A DNA stretch of 64,000 bases from Odiellus spinosus. Lineage: Eukaryota; Arthropoda; Arachnida; Opiliones; Phalangiidae. The stretch's first letter is position 1; every line of letters begins with the position of its first letter. Shown here one piece after another: positions 22,107 through 34,412 of this stretch. Where the stretch lies: contig OY987226.1 in assembly GCA_963920705.1 (NCBI GenBank), forward strand, positions 12,340,501 to 12,404,500, written 5' to 3'. Below the pieces are notes generated by a model that did no database searches, had not been told where the DNA came from, and saw only the letters and a program-made list of their open reading frames with translations. The position numbers were made by a program, and so were the translations under genes.

Positions 22107-23030
22107 TGAGACACTTTCTTGGTATTGATAAGAGAATTAGAAATTTAATTTAAAGGGAATATAAAATGGTTCGTTTGTCTAGGGGATTTAATAATATATT
22201 TAATAATAAGAGAGTGTCGTCATTGGAAATGAAGGGAGATCATGATTTGAGAATTAGAATAACAAAAAAATGGTTTATTGATAATATAAATATTACGAGT
22301 CCTTAAAAACAATACACTAAATAATTACTTAAGTACTGGCTGTTTTACCCCAATTAAAGTTTATCGACTTACAGACGCGTCTGCTCATGGCGTGAGATGC
22401 TGACCAAGATTAGGTCCGTGTGGTTGATCCAAATATGGCGTCCGATGAGTAGCGATACGAGGATGGCGGGCATCGCGTTCACTTCAGCATAATTATTTAA
22501 TTCACGTATTGACGTTCACGAATAATTATAAATAGATTAGTCCGAACGAGAGACCATTGACTTGGCGCGACCGCGAGTTTATTTTCTCCATCTTTCTTAT
22601 TCTTTACTTAGTGTGACTCTAATAGAATTCAAACTTTCTAAGTTTTTACTTATCGCGGAGTATATCACGAGTCACGACTTTTGGAACTGGTGTCCTCATC
22701 TTTTTCTGGTTACCGCGTTGCTTGGTGGCCGAAATGTTAATCTCCTATATTATATTTCTATCCCGTTCAACCTCGTGGTCTTGGGTTGCGAAACATTGCC
22801 AGGTGAATTTCGCGAGAATTCTTGTTTTTCCTTTTTGGTCAAGTTATTTTCGCGAGGGGGATTTTAAAACAGCCAGCGGGGTTTCTACCAGCCAGTTCTA
22901 ACAAAGGTTCTAAGTTTCGGGGTTTGAAAAATAAACCCCAGAATATAATTTTATAAAGTACAATTGGACATAAGTGTTAAGTGAGGGCAGAAGTAAATAA
23001 TTATTAGTAAGTGTTAAATAAAACGTCACA
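22107..23030 (-). repeat. 5' LTR (right copy), 924 bp
   Basis: Same sequence as 14986-15909. It carries the element's promoter. A TATA-like stretch (TTTATAAAATTATA on the minus strand, about 22944-22957) lies near the U3 start, and a second (TATTTATAATTATT) at about 22523-22536. The transcription start cannot be fixed from sequence. The antisense open frame at 22562-22867 duplicates the one in the left LTR. Confidence 0.96.
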
Positions 23031-23034
23031 ACAC
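23031..23034. repeat. Right target-site duplication (ACAC)
   Basis: Second copy of the 4-bp host sequence duplicated on insertion; see 14982-14985. Confidence 0.8.
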
Positions 23035-26000
23035 GTTTTCCTCGCTCTGAAGCGGAAAAGCGCTCCAAACAAGAGTGCAAGAGTATAAGGAGGAGGGGGT
23101 GGGGGGGACGCTTGTAGATGGGCGGGAAAAGGGGACCCCGTGATTAATCCTTCCAATAAAGGCACCCTCTAAGGGTGACAACAAGACAAATTAGCATGAA
23201 CGGAGCGGAAAGCCCCGGATTCGAGCATCTAGAATAGCGTTAGCATATAGAGCGCGCGCTGGGGCTAGTTTTGGGGCAACAAGTAGTTCTGCACGTAACC
23301 TGCTTGAGTTGGGTGGGATGCTGGGAAAGGGTGTAAGAGAGAGAGCGAGAGAGAGGAGTCCCGGAGTTGAGACCAAGCCCCTTGATGAAAAATTGGGGCT
23401 TTACAAAATTTCTCATCTTGAGAGTTGAGACCCCGGACTCTTCTCCCCCTCCCCCCTAGATAATATGTAACGGCGAGCTAGTGTTTAATGCTAAATTTTA
23501 GAAGAAGTTAACACGAGATAAAACGGATTAATATTAAATTATATCCCAAATTTTTAGTTGATACCTTAATTATATTAAACTAGATTTTTTCTCCAAAGTT
23601 TATTAAATCATCGGTTCACCCTCTTATTATGTCAGGATATCTCAATCTAAAATTGTGCCTATACTTCTTTTAACCATATCATAACTACTCAATTCCTCAC
23701 GACGTTGCCTATATATCTTGCTAACTAAGAAAAGGGTTGTTTCAACATTAGATCTTTCTGCTTTACCCGTTAACCTTAAAGTATCTCTCGGGGTATTATC
23801 AACTTAAGCGAACTATCGCGCTTTGGGATTGTCTCGCGCGCTAACCTAGTTTGAAAGTGTGAGCTGTGTTCTACTTTCATCATCTACGCGATGAAGTTAA
23901 CCCTAAAACGTTAGCAGCGTTTTCTAGCTGAACATTGTATATCTATATGTAGAATTTTCTCTACGAGTCTGAGCTCTCTCTTTCTCTCTCTCTCTCCTAA
24001 CTCTGTCCCCCGTTTATTGCGTGATAGAATATTGTTGTAATTTGCGTGTTTACTAGACGTTGATAAATGGTTTTTTCGGTGTCGGCGAGGCCCGAGAGAG
24101 AGATGGTATATCGCGACCCTTCTGTCGCTTGCATGGATGCTGTAAAGGGGCTCTAGACCCCCTCTATACACTTCTGGTTGGGATGCCTTGATGCGGAAAC
24201 TGGTATGGTAGCGAGCGGGTATGCACGGCCGCTAAACCATCATTAGTTTCTTTCGCTTCCATCCTCATCCCTTAACTCCATCCCTCCACCTCTCCTTAAA
24301 CTCTCCTGTCTCTGTTCCGAACGAGAAATGACATTTTGAAACACCCCAAAACCATCCTCGACCCTGTTCATTTTTATTTTATATTACTTTCCAGGGATTT
24401 TTTTTACCTTATTGTAATCTTGAAATGGTTGGAAATTATCATAGAAAAATGCAGATTTAGTAATTGAAATTAGATTAATTTTTAAGATTATGTTACATAA
24501 AGGGTGGGGCCTTACAAAAATCTCAAATTGGTTTCAAGGATAGGAGGCAAATGAAGATGTTTTTTCAAGGAGGCTTTTTTTCTTTAATTATTTTAAAATC
24601 ATTTGTGAATATTTTTTGATTGGATAATTGAAAATTACTAGTGAAATACCTTTGTAGATATCGGTAAGTTATGATACTGAGAATGATTATTAATTATTGA
24701 GTAAATTTAATTAAAATTATATATAATCAGATAATCAGATTATATACGGTATAAATAAAATTTAGAAATTTATTTTGCAATTCAGCGTATATTTTTTAAA
24801 AAATAAGTTCTATCAGAATTAAATTTATCCTGTTCATATCCGTAATAATATCTAGAAAACGTTACAAAATTTTACACCATCACTATAACAAGTGACAAAC
24901 TGGCGAATAAATAAATAACCATTTGTTAAAAGGTCACTCGCTCTCTCTCTACATATCCGTATACTAAAAAACTAGTAAATGGCTACTATACTAGAATCGG
25001 AAGGACTTGGTAATAAAGCACCAACTATATATATATATATATGTTTACTAGAGAGGTTCCTCTTTTTGAAGTCCTTGGAGCGTACTACGAAAGGCGCTAT
25101 GGGGTTAAGATAAATTGTCCCGGCCTATAAGTACTTACTCAAGGTATACCATGAACCACCATACAGTAAAGAAAATATATACAAAGAAAGAAACTTCCTT
25201 CCAAAAAAAAAAATGCTTTTTTTCGCCCGGGTCTACAAATCATAGTGAATACTGTTGGATAATATATCTCTCTTTAGACTCAAAGCTTCTATTCAAGATG
25301 AGTTGGCAATGAAAGGGAAATATGTGGCGCATTAATACACAATATTAAACTTCGTAGGAATAAAAATAGTCGTATTATAACCCATCGTTTGCATTTTATA
25401 CCTAAAAAAGCTAAACTTCAATACATTATGAGTTAATAAAAGGACCAAAGGCAAGGCGGAATGATTCGAAATATGTAAACTTGTAGAAAAAAAGTAGTCC
25501 TGAATTATCTCCCCTTGAATTGGAAGCTACGTATAAATTTTATTTTGAATTGATAATACATTCAAAGGCAAGCCCCCTTTTTATATATTACGAAAATGAA
25601 GCTTATACCGACTTTGTATGGGCTATCAATTCAATTTGAAAGATCCTATAGAAAAATACAGCTCACTTTTTACGCCATTGAGAATGTTTTTGGTTTAAAG
25701 CGAAGTAGATCAAACTTTATACAGAGAGAGACAAATTTACGGGCGTGACTCAACCATCAAATCTAACATTCATTCTTTTCCCGGTTTCGTCTCCCTTCTC
25801 ACCTCCACGTTGTTACGTATAAGGGTATATATTTCAAGTATTTGAATAGTAGGGTACTACAGGTATTTTTCTTCTTACAAGCATTCCGTCATCTCTTGTT
25901 TAGTGCTATTATATCATTCTTGTAAATAAATCGAATTTGAATGCGAAAAAATGGTAAAATGGGACTATATTTTACTGGGTATGGTAAACAAAATTGTCAT

Positions 26001-26104
26001 GTAATTTGAATTTAAAAGGACTTAAACATAAACTCTAAGCTTGTATTTACATTGGATATTAACAGATTCACGTAACATTTACGAAATATTCTATATTGAA
26101 AAAG
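23035..26104. other. Gene-free sequence right of the retrotransposon
   Basis: No supported gene. Relatively GC-rich with G and C runs to about 23450, then A/T-rich. A CT microsatellite lies at 23965-23995 and an (AT)n tract at 25026-25042. The open frame at 23911-24171 (minus) runs through the CT tract and has no protein features. Confidence 0.65.
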
Positions 26105-26560
26105 CGAGGTGAATTATTTAAATATTCTGTATGGGAAAGTAGGTTGAAATATCTAAATGCTTTTTACCCGTGAGTTAAATGTAGTAAAGAATTCATATTG
26201 TAAATTTAAATTAAATAAAATATTTTATATGGCAATTAAATTGCAATGTTAATTGGAAATAAATTGAAATTTGTAAATATTATTAATTGGAAATAAATTT
26301 AAATTTGTAAATATTTACTATGTGAATTAAATTGAAATTTGTAATTATTTACTATGGGAATTAAATTGAAATATCTAAATATTTACTACATGGGAAATAC
26401 ACTGAAAAATCCCATGGATAATATTTATACATTAATTGAAATATCTAGGCATATACTTGGGATTTAAATTAATTGATGCATCTAAACATTTCCTCTGGAA
26501 AATAAATATTAAATAATCTTAATTCTTAGGGAATTAATTTAAATAGATTAGCAAATATAT
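26105..26560. repeat. Degenerate tandem repeat, about 35 bp unit
   Basis: Imperfect units of the type AATTGAAATTTGTAAATATT plus TACTATGGGA follow each other, best seen at 26259-26400 where the spacing is close to 35 bp. Outlying copies use GAAATATCTA. Units differ by many substitutions, so the array is old. No coding potential. Confidence 0.6.
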
Positions 26561-26604
26561 GGGGAAAAATTTAAGTCGAAAATGATTAATATGTAATCTA
26601 TAAG

Positions 26605-26632
26605 ATATTGTGTTAAAAGTTTAACACAATAT
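26605..26632. repeat. Perfect 13-bp-arm palindrome
   Basis: ATATTGTGTTAAA (26605-26617) and its exact reverse complement (26620-26632) are separated by only AG. It could extrude as a cruciform or form a tight RNA hairpin. Confidence 0.85.
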
Positions 26633-29600
26633 GTCCATGGGAAAAATTAATAGAAATATAATAGCATTCATGTGATATTTTGAAGTATAAAGCTAGCCTG
26701 TAATAACATCTAAATACTCTCTACATACCAGGTATATTTTTCAATATATAAAAGTAAGCCGCTTATCTTTTATACGCGTATATATTCTATTACACTGTTA
26801 GTATCTATTTAGTCTTTGTATACCATTTCATATAACATCAATATAAACCCCGTCTTCCTCGGTTAATATAAGGTATTTTCCCATTTAGGAAAGAGAGAGA
26901 GAGATAGGGCCTTATATATACACCGGGAAAATACTCCGAAAATACTTATGCAAATCTTTTGGCGCGAAATAATTTCGGAATAGCTTTGGATGAAGATAGT
27001 TCTCTTAAAGACGACCTTCTCCTTTTCTTCCTCCTCCTTCTTCCCTCCAATCTTAACCTTTCTTCCTTTTATCCCAAAGTCTCCACGCCTCCCCCTTTCT
27101 ATACTGCACGAGCTTCACTATCCAATTTTTGCGCGCGCGATACAGTAACAAAAGAGTTGGAGAAATCCTAGCTGGACTAATGATACTGTCGTCGTAACCA
27201 TGGTAACCACGCGCCGCGAGAGATAGATCGAGGGATTGAAAAAGAGAAAGTCTGGCGCGCGCGTGGGAGGATAGCGCGAGCTATAAGGGAAGATTGGGAA
27301 GATGCGAATATATGTACAGTATATATATAATACAAGATTTGTTGGCAGTACGTATAAAGGTGAGAGATACTACGTCCTTATAAACGTTATCACATCCAAG
27401 TGACTTTGGTTTAAGATTCAATCCGAGTTTGGGTAGAGTTTGATATAAAATAACCTATCCATTTTTGTACTAAATTTAGCCCTTTTCAAGATTGTATTTG
27501 AATAGTATACAACGAAAAACGCTGTGATGTGGCTAACAAACCCTTCGGTCCTTTTAGCATCCTGCTCTACACAGCGCGAGTCAACCGGAGATTACAGTAT
27601 CTAGAATGGAAGAAAAAACTCCGTCGCTATCCTAGATAAGTAAATTTCACCATAAACTGACAGCGGGTGTAAAGGTAGTTTTCCTTTATATCAAACTATA
27701 CATAACATAGAGATACCGCGTACGATATCTTCATACATGTTGCTAAACTAAGGTGATATTGTTCAAAATGAGTCGGTAATATGGAGAAAACTGGGGGAGT
27801 ATTTATACATAATGTCAAATATGATAGGGAAAAAAGTATTCGTGGCTTTATTAAGCTTTACATTTATTGATAGCTCCGGTAGATTCTTTAGCGAAATCTT
27901 ATTTCCATCTTAATTTACAATACCATCGATGTTAAGCCTTGGTTGATTATAAAACCCCAATCAAACCATAGTATCTATACCTTCATTTCAGTGCAAACTT
28001 GGCTTGATTCAACCCAACTCAATCCAGATCCTTGCATAAGGACAAAGTCCCCATTGTATCTAGGGATCCGTGGTTACGCGCAAATTACGTAAACTTCAAT
28101 ATATCTCAACCCTACACCCTTCCTGTAATTTTTATTCTTCTACTATCGTAGAGATAGGAAAGTTCAGAGGGGTTTGTCGTATTGAAAACTTCGGATGAGA
28201 TGAATTGTATATAGATAGGGATAAAAGAAAAAGGGGGATGCTATAGCGCGCGCGAGGTAGGGAGGATGGAGAGCGGGGATGGGAAGAGGCTGCTAAAAAT
28301 GAAAGCCGTGTTTTCCCAGGCGTGAAATAGGGAAAAAGGGAACTATGGTCTGCGATGGGGACGCTGAAGGAAACTATAGACACGAATATATCGAGATACT
28401 GTGTATATGTATGTATATGATTTGGCTGCGAAGCCACTGCTGAAAAAGATTTAAAGGGGAGATGAAATGTAAAATCAATTCAGTTTCGTATTCATATAAT
28501 TCTTTGTCCTCTTAAATTAAGCCTAGTTTGGTTTTCACCGCAAAAAGAAAGTTTAATTACTTAAGTCTTGTTTAAGGTGTACCATTTTTAAGGTTTCTAT
28601 ATCTTCGTATTTAGTGACGTTGGTTTCAAAGTGTTTGTTCAGGCCCGTTTTCAAATTAGATTTTTTTGGTGAAGAATAGAGCTTATATAGGTCAAATCAA
28701 TGTTGAAGCTTAAATCAAACTTTTCGTTTAACCAAAGTTATCAGGCTTCAAGTGATATAAAAAAAAAAAGGATATCTAAATGAAAACAGTACCTTGAAAA
28801 ACGTTGATTGAAAACGGGACTTAACAATCACGTTTCACTTTTTTTAAGGTTGCCTTGTTTTTAGACACTATACACCTATTCTATTGATTCGTTAATTAAT
28901 TTAAATATTCGCCATTAATTTTATAATGTTCCCGGATTTTGGCACCTTAAATGAAAAATCTTAATTTAAAATTTATCTTCATTGACGAGTATCTTGTTAA
29001 ATAGTTATTACACCTCCTAAGAAAAATTCTAACCCGTTTCGTGGTCATATACTATAATACCTGGGAATCTATCACAGCCATTTTCGTTCTAAATATTAAA
29101 CTCCACTAAACCTCTTAATAAATTTTAAATATATTTCCCTTTTCATCCTCGCTTTGATACGGTTCTTCCGTGGTATGGACTGGTATGTTATCTTCAACAA
29201 AGCACTAGTGCACTAAAGATTAAAGTAGGAAAAGGTGGTAATGTCCTGGAAAAAGTATGGATACCACGTGATTAACATTTCATTCCTAAACGTGGTAAAC
29301 CTTTTTTGATATTTTTGTTAAAAAGTAATTCAATAGCCAATCATGGAAAAGGGTTAATAACGTAAGCTTAACAACGATATCAAAAGACCACTTTGGTCAA
29401 AACGTTCTATGTGGTTGATTTTTCGTTAAGCCTAATTTGAGACTTTTTCCGTTTGAAAGTTAAAAACGTTGGCGGCGCCCACTTTTGACGGGAACGTTGC
29501 CATGGTTACACATTGATGGAATGAGCGCCGAGACTGCGCGTGATCTTTAAATATCGGGAAACTCGGTTTTAATAGTGATTGATCATTGAATTGTTTTGAA

Positions 29601-30807
29601 TTTTAAATAGTTCTTAGAAATGTTTTTCTAGTTTTTGATAGATAAAAACTGCTATTTTCAATAACATATATTTTAAGATTGGTTTCAAATGACCTAATCT
29701 AACTAAATTACGAAAAAATTTGGAAAAAAAGGTTTCCTGGTCAATTTAAGAAACCTAAAATGTTCCACGTTCAACGTCATCATACGTCGCATTCTTAGAC
29801 ATTCTGATATATGATACTGTTGCTATCATCTAACATTTCCATTTTAAACTAATTGTTAATCACTTTTTCTCACATCCAATTAAGCGGGGAAAAAATAACA
29901 TATTTTTCTAATTTTAATTTGATGACAATATCACTTTAAAAAATGACGTTATTACTTTTGATATCGTCTAAGCTTTGATGAATCGGTATTTTTCATTGAA
30001 ACCTTATATGGCCCGTTGATATTATTGAGGTCTGAGGAACCTTTTTAATAAACGGAATGGTCATGATACTAAATTTAGGAGGACGTTTATATTTTGTCAC
30101 TGTTAAATTCAGAGCTTGGAATAAATACCGATATTTTGTTGATAATGGTGACGAAGTCTAAATTAAATTCGGTTACGCACGCGATAGAATGATGACGTCA
30201 ATACAACCCTAATAATATTATACCAAAATATCCAACAGTGTGTATATACCCAGTACATTCATTTTAATTTAAGTGGATAGTATCTAATGATTTTGCGCCA
30301 ATTATTTTTTTTTTTTTAGCTCAAAGTATCAAGAAAATGTTTGATTATAAAATCAAATTGAATGTTTTCTTTACAAATTGTAACATCCAAGAATTTGATA
30401 ACGTCATGACATTGTCATTCGCCATAAATCAGAACCGAAATCGTTTCGCTATTAAGCCTATAAGACTGATTAGTAAAATTTTGTAAAGTTTTATATGTGA
30501 CTGACACTTAAATTCGCCAGTTGCTTTAGCACTGGGAAAATCATATTTCCTCATGTATACATGAAGAATAGCACAGAATAATCCATGTGCTCGAAATTTG
30601 GACCATGGTTACTATATTTCGCAATGATAATTGGCTGCTTCAAAACTCTTAATTTTGTTTAATTTATTTTATTTCAATTACCTTTTTTTTTAATTTTAAA
30701 TTATTTATATTTCTTTATATGCTATGTTTTTCTATTCCTCTTTGCAACGACTCTTTAAAAGATATGCCCTGCATTGGCTACTGAATTAATTTGGACATCA
30801 AATAAAC
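26633..30807. other. Gene-free sequence with one perfect E2F-like site
   Basis: No supported gene. TTTGGCGCGAAA at 26958-26969 is a full E2F consensus match. CG-rich patches occur at 27130-27290 and about 28245. A TGACGTCA octamer lies at 30193-30200. The word TTAAGCCTA occurs at 28517, 29426 and 30452. Confidence 0.6.
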
Positions 30808-30840
30808 TAATAATAATAATTATTATTATTATTATTATTA
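30808..30840. repeat. (TAA)n(TTA)n microsatellite
   Basis: TAA units switch to TTA units in the middle, making an inverted-repeat microsatellite that can fold on itself. A shorter relative is at 11820-11850. Confidence 0.9.
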
Positions 30841-32858
30841 GTATTGTAGTAAATTTCTCTACTTCTTAATTTTTTTCTTCTTCTTCAAGTGCCTCCCTCA
30901 GAATGAAAATATTTTTGCCCCATTTAAAATTTTGATCAAATCGTGCTACTATCACTTTAGTTTGATTCTACCATTTTTTAATTTCCATATTGTCTTCGTA
31001 CGCGATTTTATATAAGAGGAGGTAGGGGGACATCAATAAATTATTATTTGAAATTAATCCACGGATTACAAATTTAAATTAGGTTGTTAAGATTTATAGA
31101 TTTATTTTATGCGGAGCTGTGTTATCCCGGCAATCGTGTGTAAATTCATAAATAACTTTACTAACAGTCGTCGTCTACCAAATGTTAAAGAGACAGTGCT
31201 ATTCTATTGAAATCTTTAATCGGGAGATGAAAAACACTTTCGTTGCGCGGGCGAAGAAAATACTTTAACCGTGGGAAATTTGCAAAAATTCTATGACGTC
31301 ACGAGCTTGTTTGCTTGTCAGAGCAAACTGTGGTTTAGTTCCTTCAAATCTAGCTTCAGATAGATAGAGAAATGGGTTTAAGTCGGCAGATTGGGCCTAA
31401 TTAATAAAGAAATACGAAACAAAAGGCTTCTGGTTTATAGCCAATGACAATGAGATTGGAAAATTGTAAAGATGATTTTTGAGCGATAGCCATTCATATA
31501 GCTCGCACAACATTTTGGGATTGAAAGTCTATAACTTTTCCAGTTACCCTTGGGCGTTTGTTTTTAAATCCGTGACTTTCTGATTCTTTATAAAATTCCT
31601 GACTTATCCCAGTCTTTTTACGAAATAGTTTAAATTCCAAGAGTTTCTTGGAAATATTTTAATCCTTCCTTAACTTTCAAAAAACAAATATTATAAATCT
31701 CCGACTTTCTAGAAAAAAGATTTTAAATCCATAACCTATTAAACCGATTTTTTAAATCAGACTAATTATTCCCTCACTTTTTGAGCCAAGTTTTGAAATT
31801 AATGGATAATCCCTGTCCATTTGCCCCCCATTTGGAAAACACCTCTCTAATTAACCAGGTTATTAAGGTTATCCAAGCTCGGCAAGAACCTTGAATTTTA
31901 TCCCTTGCTCCTTCTTTAATTTAAAGAGCGCTATATCAACCCTTTATATTTGATCCAAGTTGAGCTATTTTAAGAGATCGAACCCCATAGGTTCTCGCTT
32001 TTGTTTCATAAGTACATAATTATTATGCAACACCATACGTGGTGTATGTGGGAAAAAAACTTCATTTGGTTCCTTGTCTAATTTGCATAGTAATTGTTTA
32101 CCGACTAGTTATCAACGTAGTAAACATGTCAGTTTTAACTTTTAAACTACACTATATCCGGGTCGTCAGACTAATAAACACGAAACTACCCAAATTTTTA
32201 AGTGGGTTACGAAAATTATTAAGGTGTGACGTCATTAGATTACGAAATTTTTTGTTTAATTACATAAGATGTTGAATAATAGTAATTGTAAGGCTTGTTG
32301 TAACTGTAACTAAATTTGGTATGAATGGTAATTACCTTAATTAAAATTATGTAGATTTTTAAATTCATTACGTCAGACTAATTAACTCTTAAATTCTACA
32401 AATTAAGTATGAAAAACTGAGTATAACGTCATTATTTCTACTTTAAGTGGTTATGAAAGGTTTCAAATTAAATCTATCGATAAAAAAACTAACTCCTTTC
32501 AATGTTTACGAGCGAAGCTCAATAAACCATAAAATACATAAATTTATAATTTTTTTGTGGAAATGGTCGAGTGATTTTGAAAATTATTCGAATATAATTT
32601 TCATTTTTCATCTTCAAAATATGAAAGAAAAATCTAAGTTTGCTTCGGATATTTTAAGTGAAAATATGCAATTAGTAGATAAAATGCCTTTCTGGCCCCT
32701 TACCAATTCTAATTTTAAATTAACGATGTTATTAAAATTTCTAATGAGAGTCGCGCTCGTTACGGTACAATAAATATCGTTTACTTGTACTTGTATACTA
32801 GCATTCATCCATCCATCCATCATCAAAGAGTTGAGACAGAAAAAAAAAAAGAATATTT
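30841..32858. other. Gene-free AT-rich sequence
   Basis: No supported gene. TGACGTCA octamers lie at 31294-31301 and 32227-32234, and a (CATC)n tract at about 32804-32822. The open frames at 32039-32275 and 32447-32773 are Leu/Lys/Asn-rich, as expected from A/T-rich DNA, and show no domain. Confidence 0.6.
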
Positions 32859-32896
32859 CTTACCTGCAAAAGATAAAAAACATATGATTAGTACCA
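32859..32896 (-). promoter_or_regulatory. Candidate recursive splice site (zero-length exon)
   Basis: On the minus strand a TACTAAT branch-point-like word is followed by a T-rich tract, then TTTTGCAG joined directly to GTAAGAA, with the junction between 32864 and 32863. A 3' splice site fused to a 5' splice site is the signature of a ratcheting point in long introns. The sequence match is good, but use in RNA is inferred. Confidence 0.4.
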
Positions 32897-32910
32897 AATA
32901 TTATAATATT

Positions 32911-34352
32911 AATGATTTATATCATGTCCAAAATATTATTATTAAGATTCCGATCAAGTTTTCAAGTTTTTTTTAAACTATCTATCTTTCTGAACATAGT
33001 GATTTAGGGTATAAAAAGATTTCTAAGCAATTTCATCGAATTTATTTAAATTAATTATGTAGTTTATCCAGACTAAGCTATTAAATCGCGTATCAAATTT
33101 ACCAGCCCTTCAGATGAAACAATTAGTTTTACAGTTTCTAGTTTGGAAAACGTTTTCCAATTTTTTTCCAATTTCAAAATGGTTATGCTTACACAATTTT
33201 TCATTTCTTAATCTTATTAGATAATGTAAAGTTCGCGCGTGACATCAGATTCACGATTTTGTATGTGGTGCGTTATAGGTCGTATAAATTTTAAATCTAA
33301 CTGGTCCAGGCTGTGCGTGAGTTACAATTAAACTCAGGGGCAAAAATGAATGCCATTTTTATGTGTGAACGAACCTCATTGGTTATTTTCCCCACTGGGA
33401 TGTATCACTGGCGCCACAATTCGTAACTAAAAACTGTCTGTCCGAAATTGGCTACTCGCTCGCTTCTCTTTTGTGTGTGAGCGGGCAATGGAAGATCTCT
33501 TTTCTTTTCATATACAGTTTCCACTGGGAGCTTCAACCATAAAAGAAGAAGAAGAGTATCTCTTTCTATCCCTTTTTTTTTTTTTTTTTTTTTTTTTGGT
33601 TCGCGTTCCCTCTCATTTCCGGCGCACTGCAAACGAACTTCCGGTTCCGTTCGATCTTAGCTTCCTCTTTTTTTCCACCATCCTTATACCCTTCCTTTCA
33701 CTATAGAAGATTTCCTTATATCGGCCGCGATTTTCTTAATCATTTTCTAGAATCTTCGACCCAAAAAAGTAGCGGATTCCATTTAATCCTTAAAATTAGT
33801 CATTATAGTCTTTCGTAAGTTACGGCTTCGGGTTAATTTCATTATAATCTACAAAATGCGACCAAGTTCGCTAAAATCGGACCGTAAATAAGAAAGTTTG
33901 TAATTTTCATATATTCCACGTGACATCGAGTTGGAATCATAGTGACGTCACAATAGACAATATAGCTTTATAACTTTTTTATTTACCGTCCGATTTGAGC
34001 CAAATTGGTCTCATTTTGAAGCTTTAAACTTCTCCTGTCCGAATCTAAAACTACATAAACTCTGGGTATACCTAGTCGTCAAAATTTTAAAGTTTTCCTT
34101 CGAGATAAAGTGCCCGAAAATTAAATCCAATTATATTCCTAACTTTTAAAAACCCGCCAAAACATAAAAGCGAGTCTCCCAATTTTTCTTAGCTTCAAAA
34201 ACCTCTCTTCTCTCTCTCTTTCTCTCTCTCTCAAGTTCAACAAAAGCGTATAGTTGACGGGGGTTTTCAAAAGCGGGAAGAACGCGCGGGCGACCGGGAA
34301 GGTGCGCGGGTGAGAGGGGGCGAGATTTAAGCAACGGAGAGTAGCTCCTTCA
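32911..34352. other. Gene-free sequence with a long T run
   Basis: No supported gene. A T run lies at 33573-33597, TGACGTCA at 33943-33950, and a GA/CT tract at 34204-34232. Confidence 0.6.
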
Positions 34353-34412
34353 AGCTCATTAATTACCCCTCGGCTGCATATTTATGAGTCAATGCTAATT
34401 AGAACCGTATAG
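34353..34412. other. Possible conserved non-coding element
   Basis: About 60 bp of balanced composition, free of homopolymers, with paired homeodomain-type cores: CATTAATTAC near 34358 and GCTAATTAG near 34395, separated by a GGCTGCATATTTATGAGTC-type block. It stands out from the low-complexity DNA around it. Regulatory function is inferred from appearance only. Confidence 0.25.

Larger units (their letters stand above)
14986..23030 (-). mobile_element. Complete Ty3/gypsy LTR retrotransposon, 8045 bp
   Basis: Order on the minus strand: 5' LTR (22107-23030), primer-binding site, leader, gag, pol, polypurine tract, 3' LTR (14986-15909). Pol order is protease, reverse transcriptase, RNase H, integrase, which defines Ty3/gypsy rather than Ty1/copia. 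Both reading frames are open and key catalytic residues are present. The LTRs look identical along their whole length and the ACAC duplication is intact, so the insertion is recent and the element could be mobile. There is no convincing envelope gene and no chromodomain. The lineage within Metaviridae is not assigned; the GPY/F module and the N-Q-T-E integrase spacing resemble some animal clades. Confidence 0.97.
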
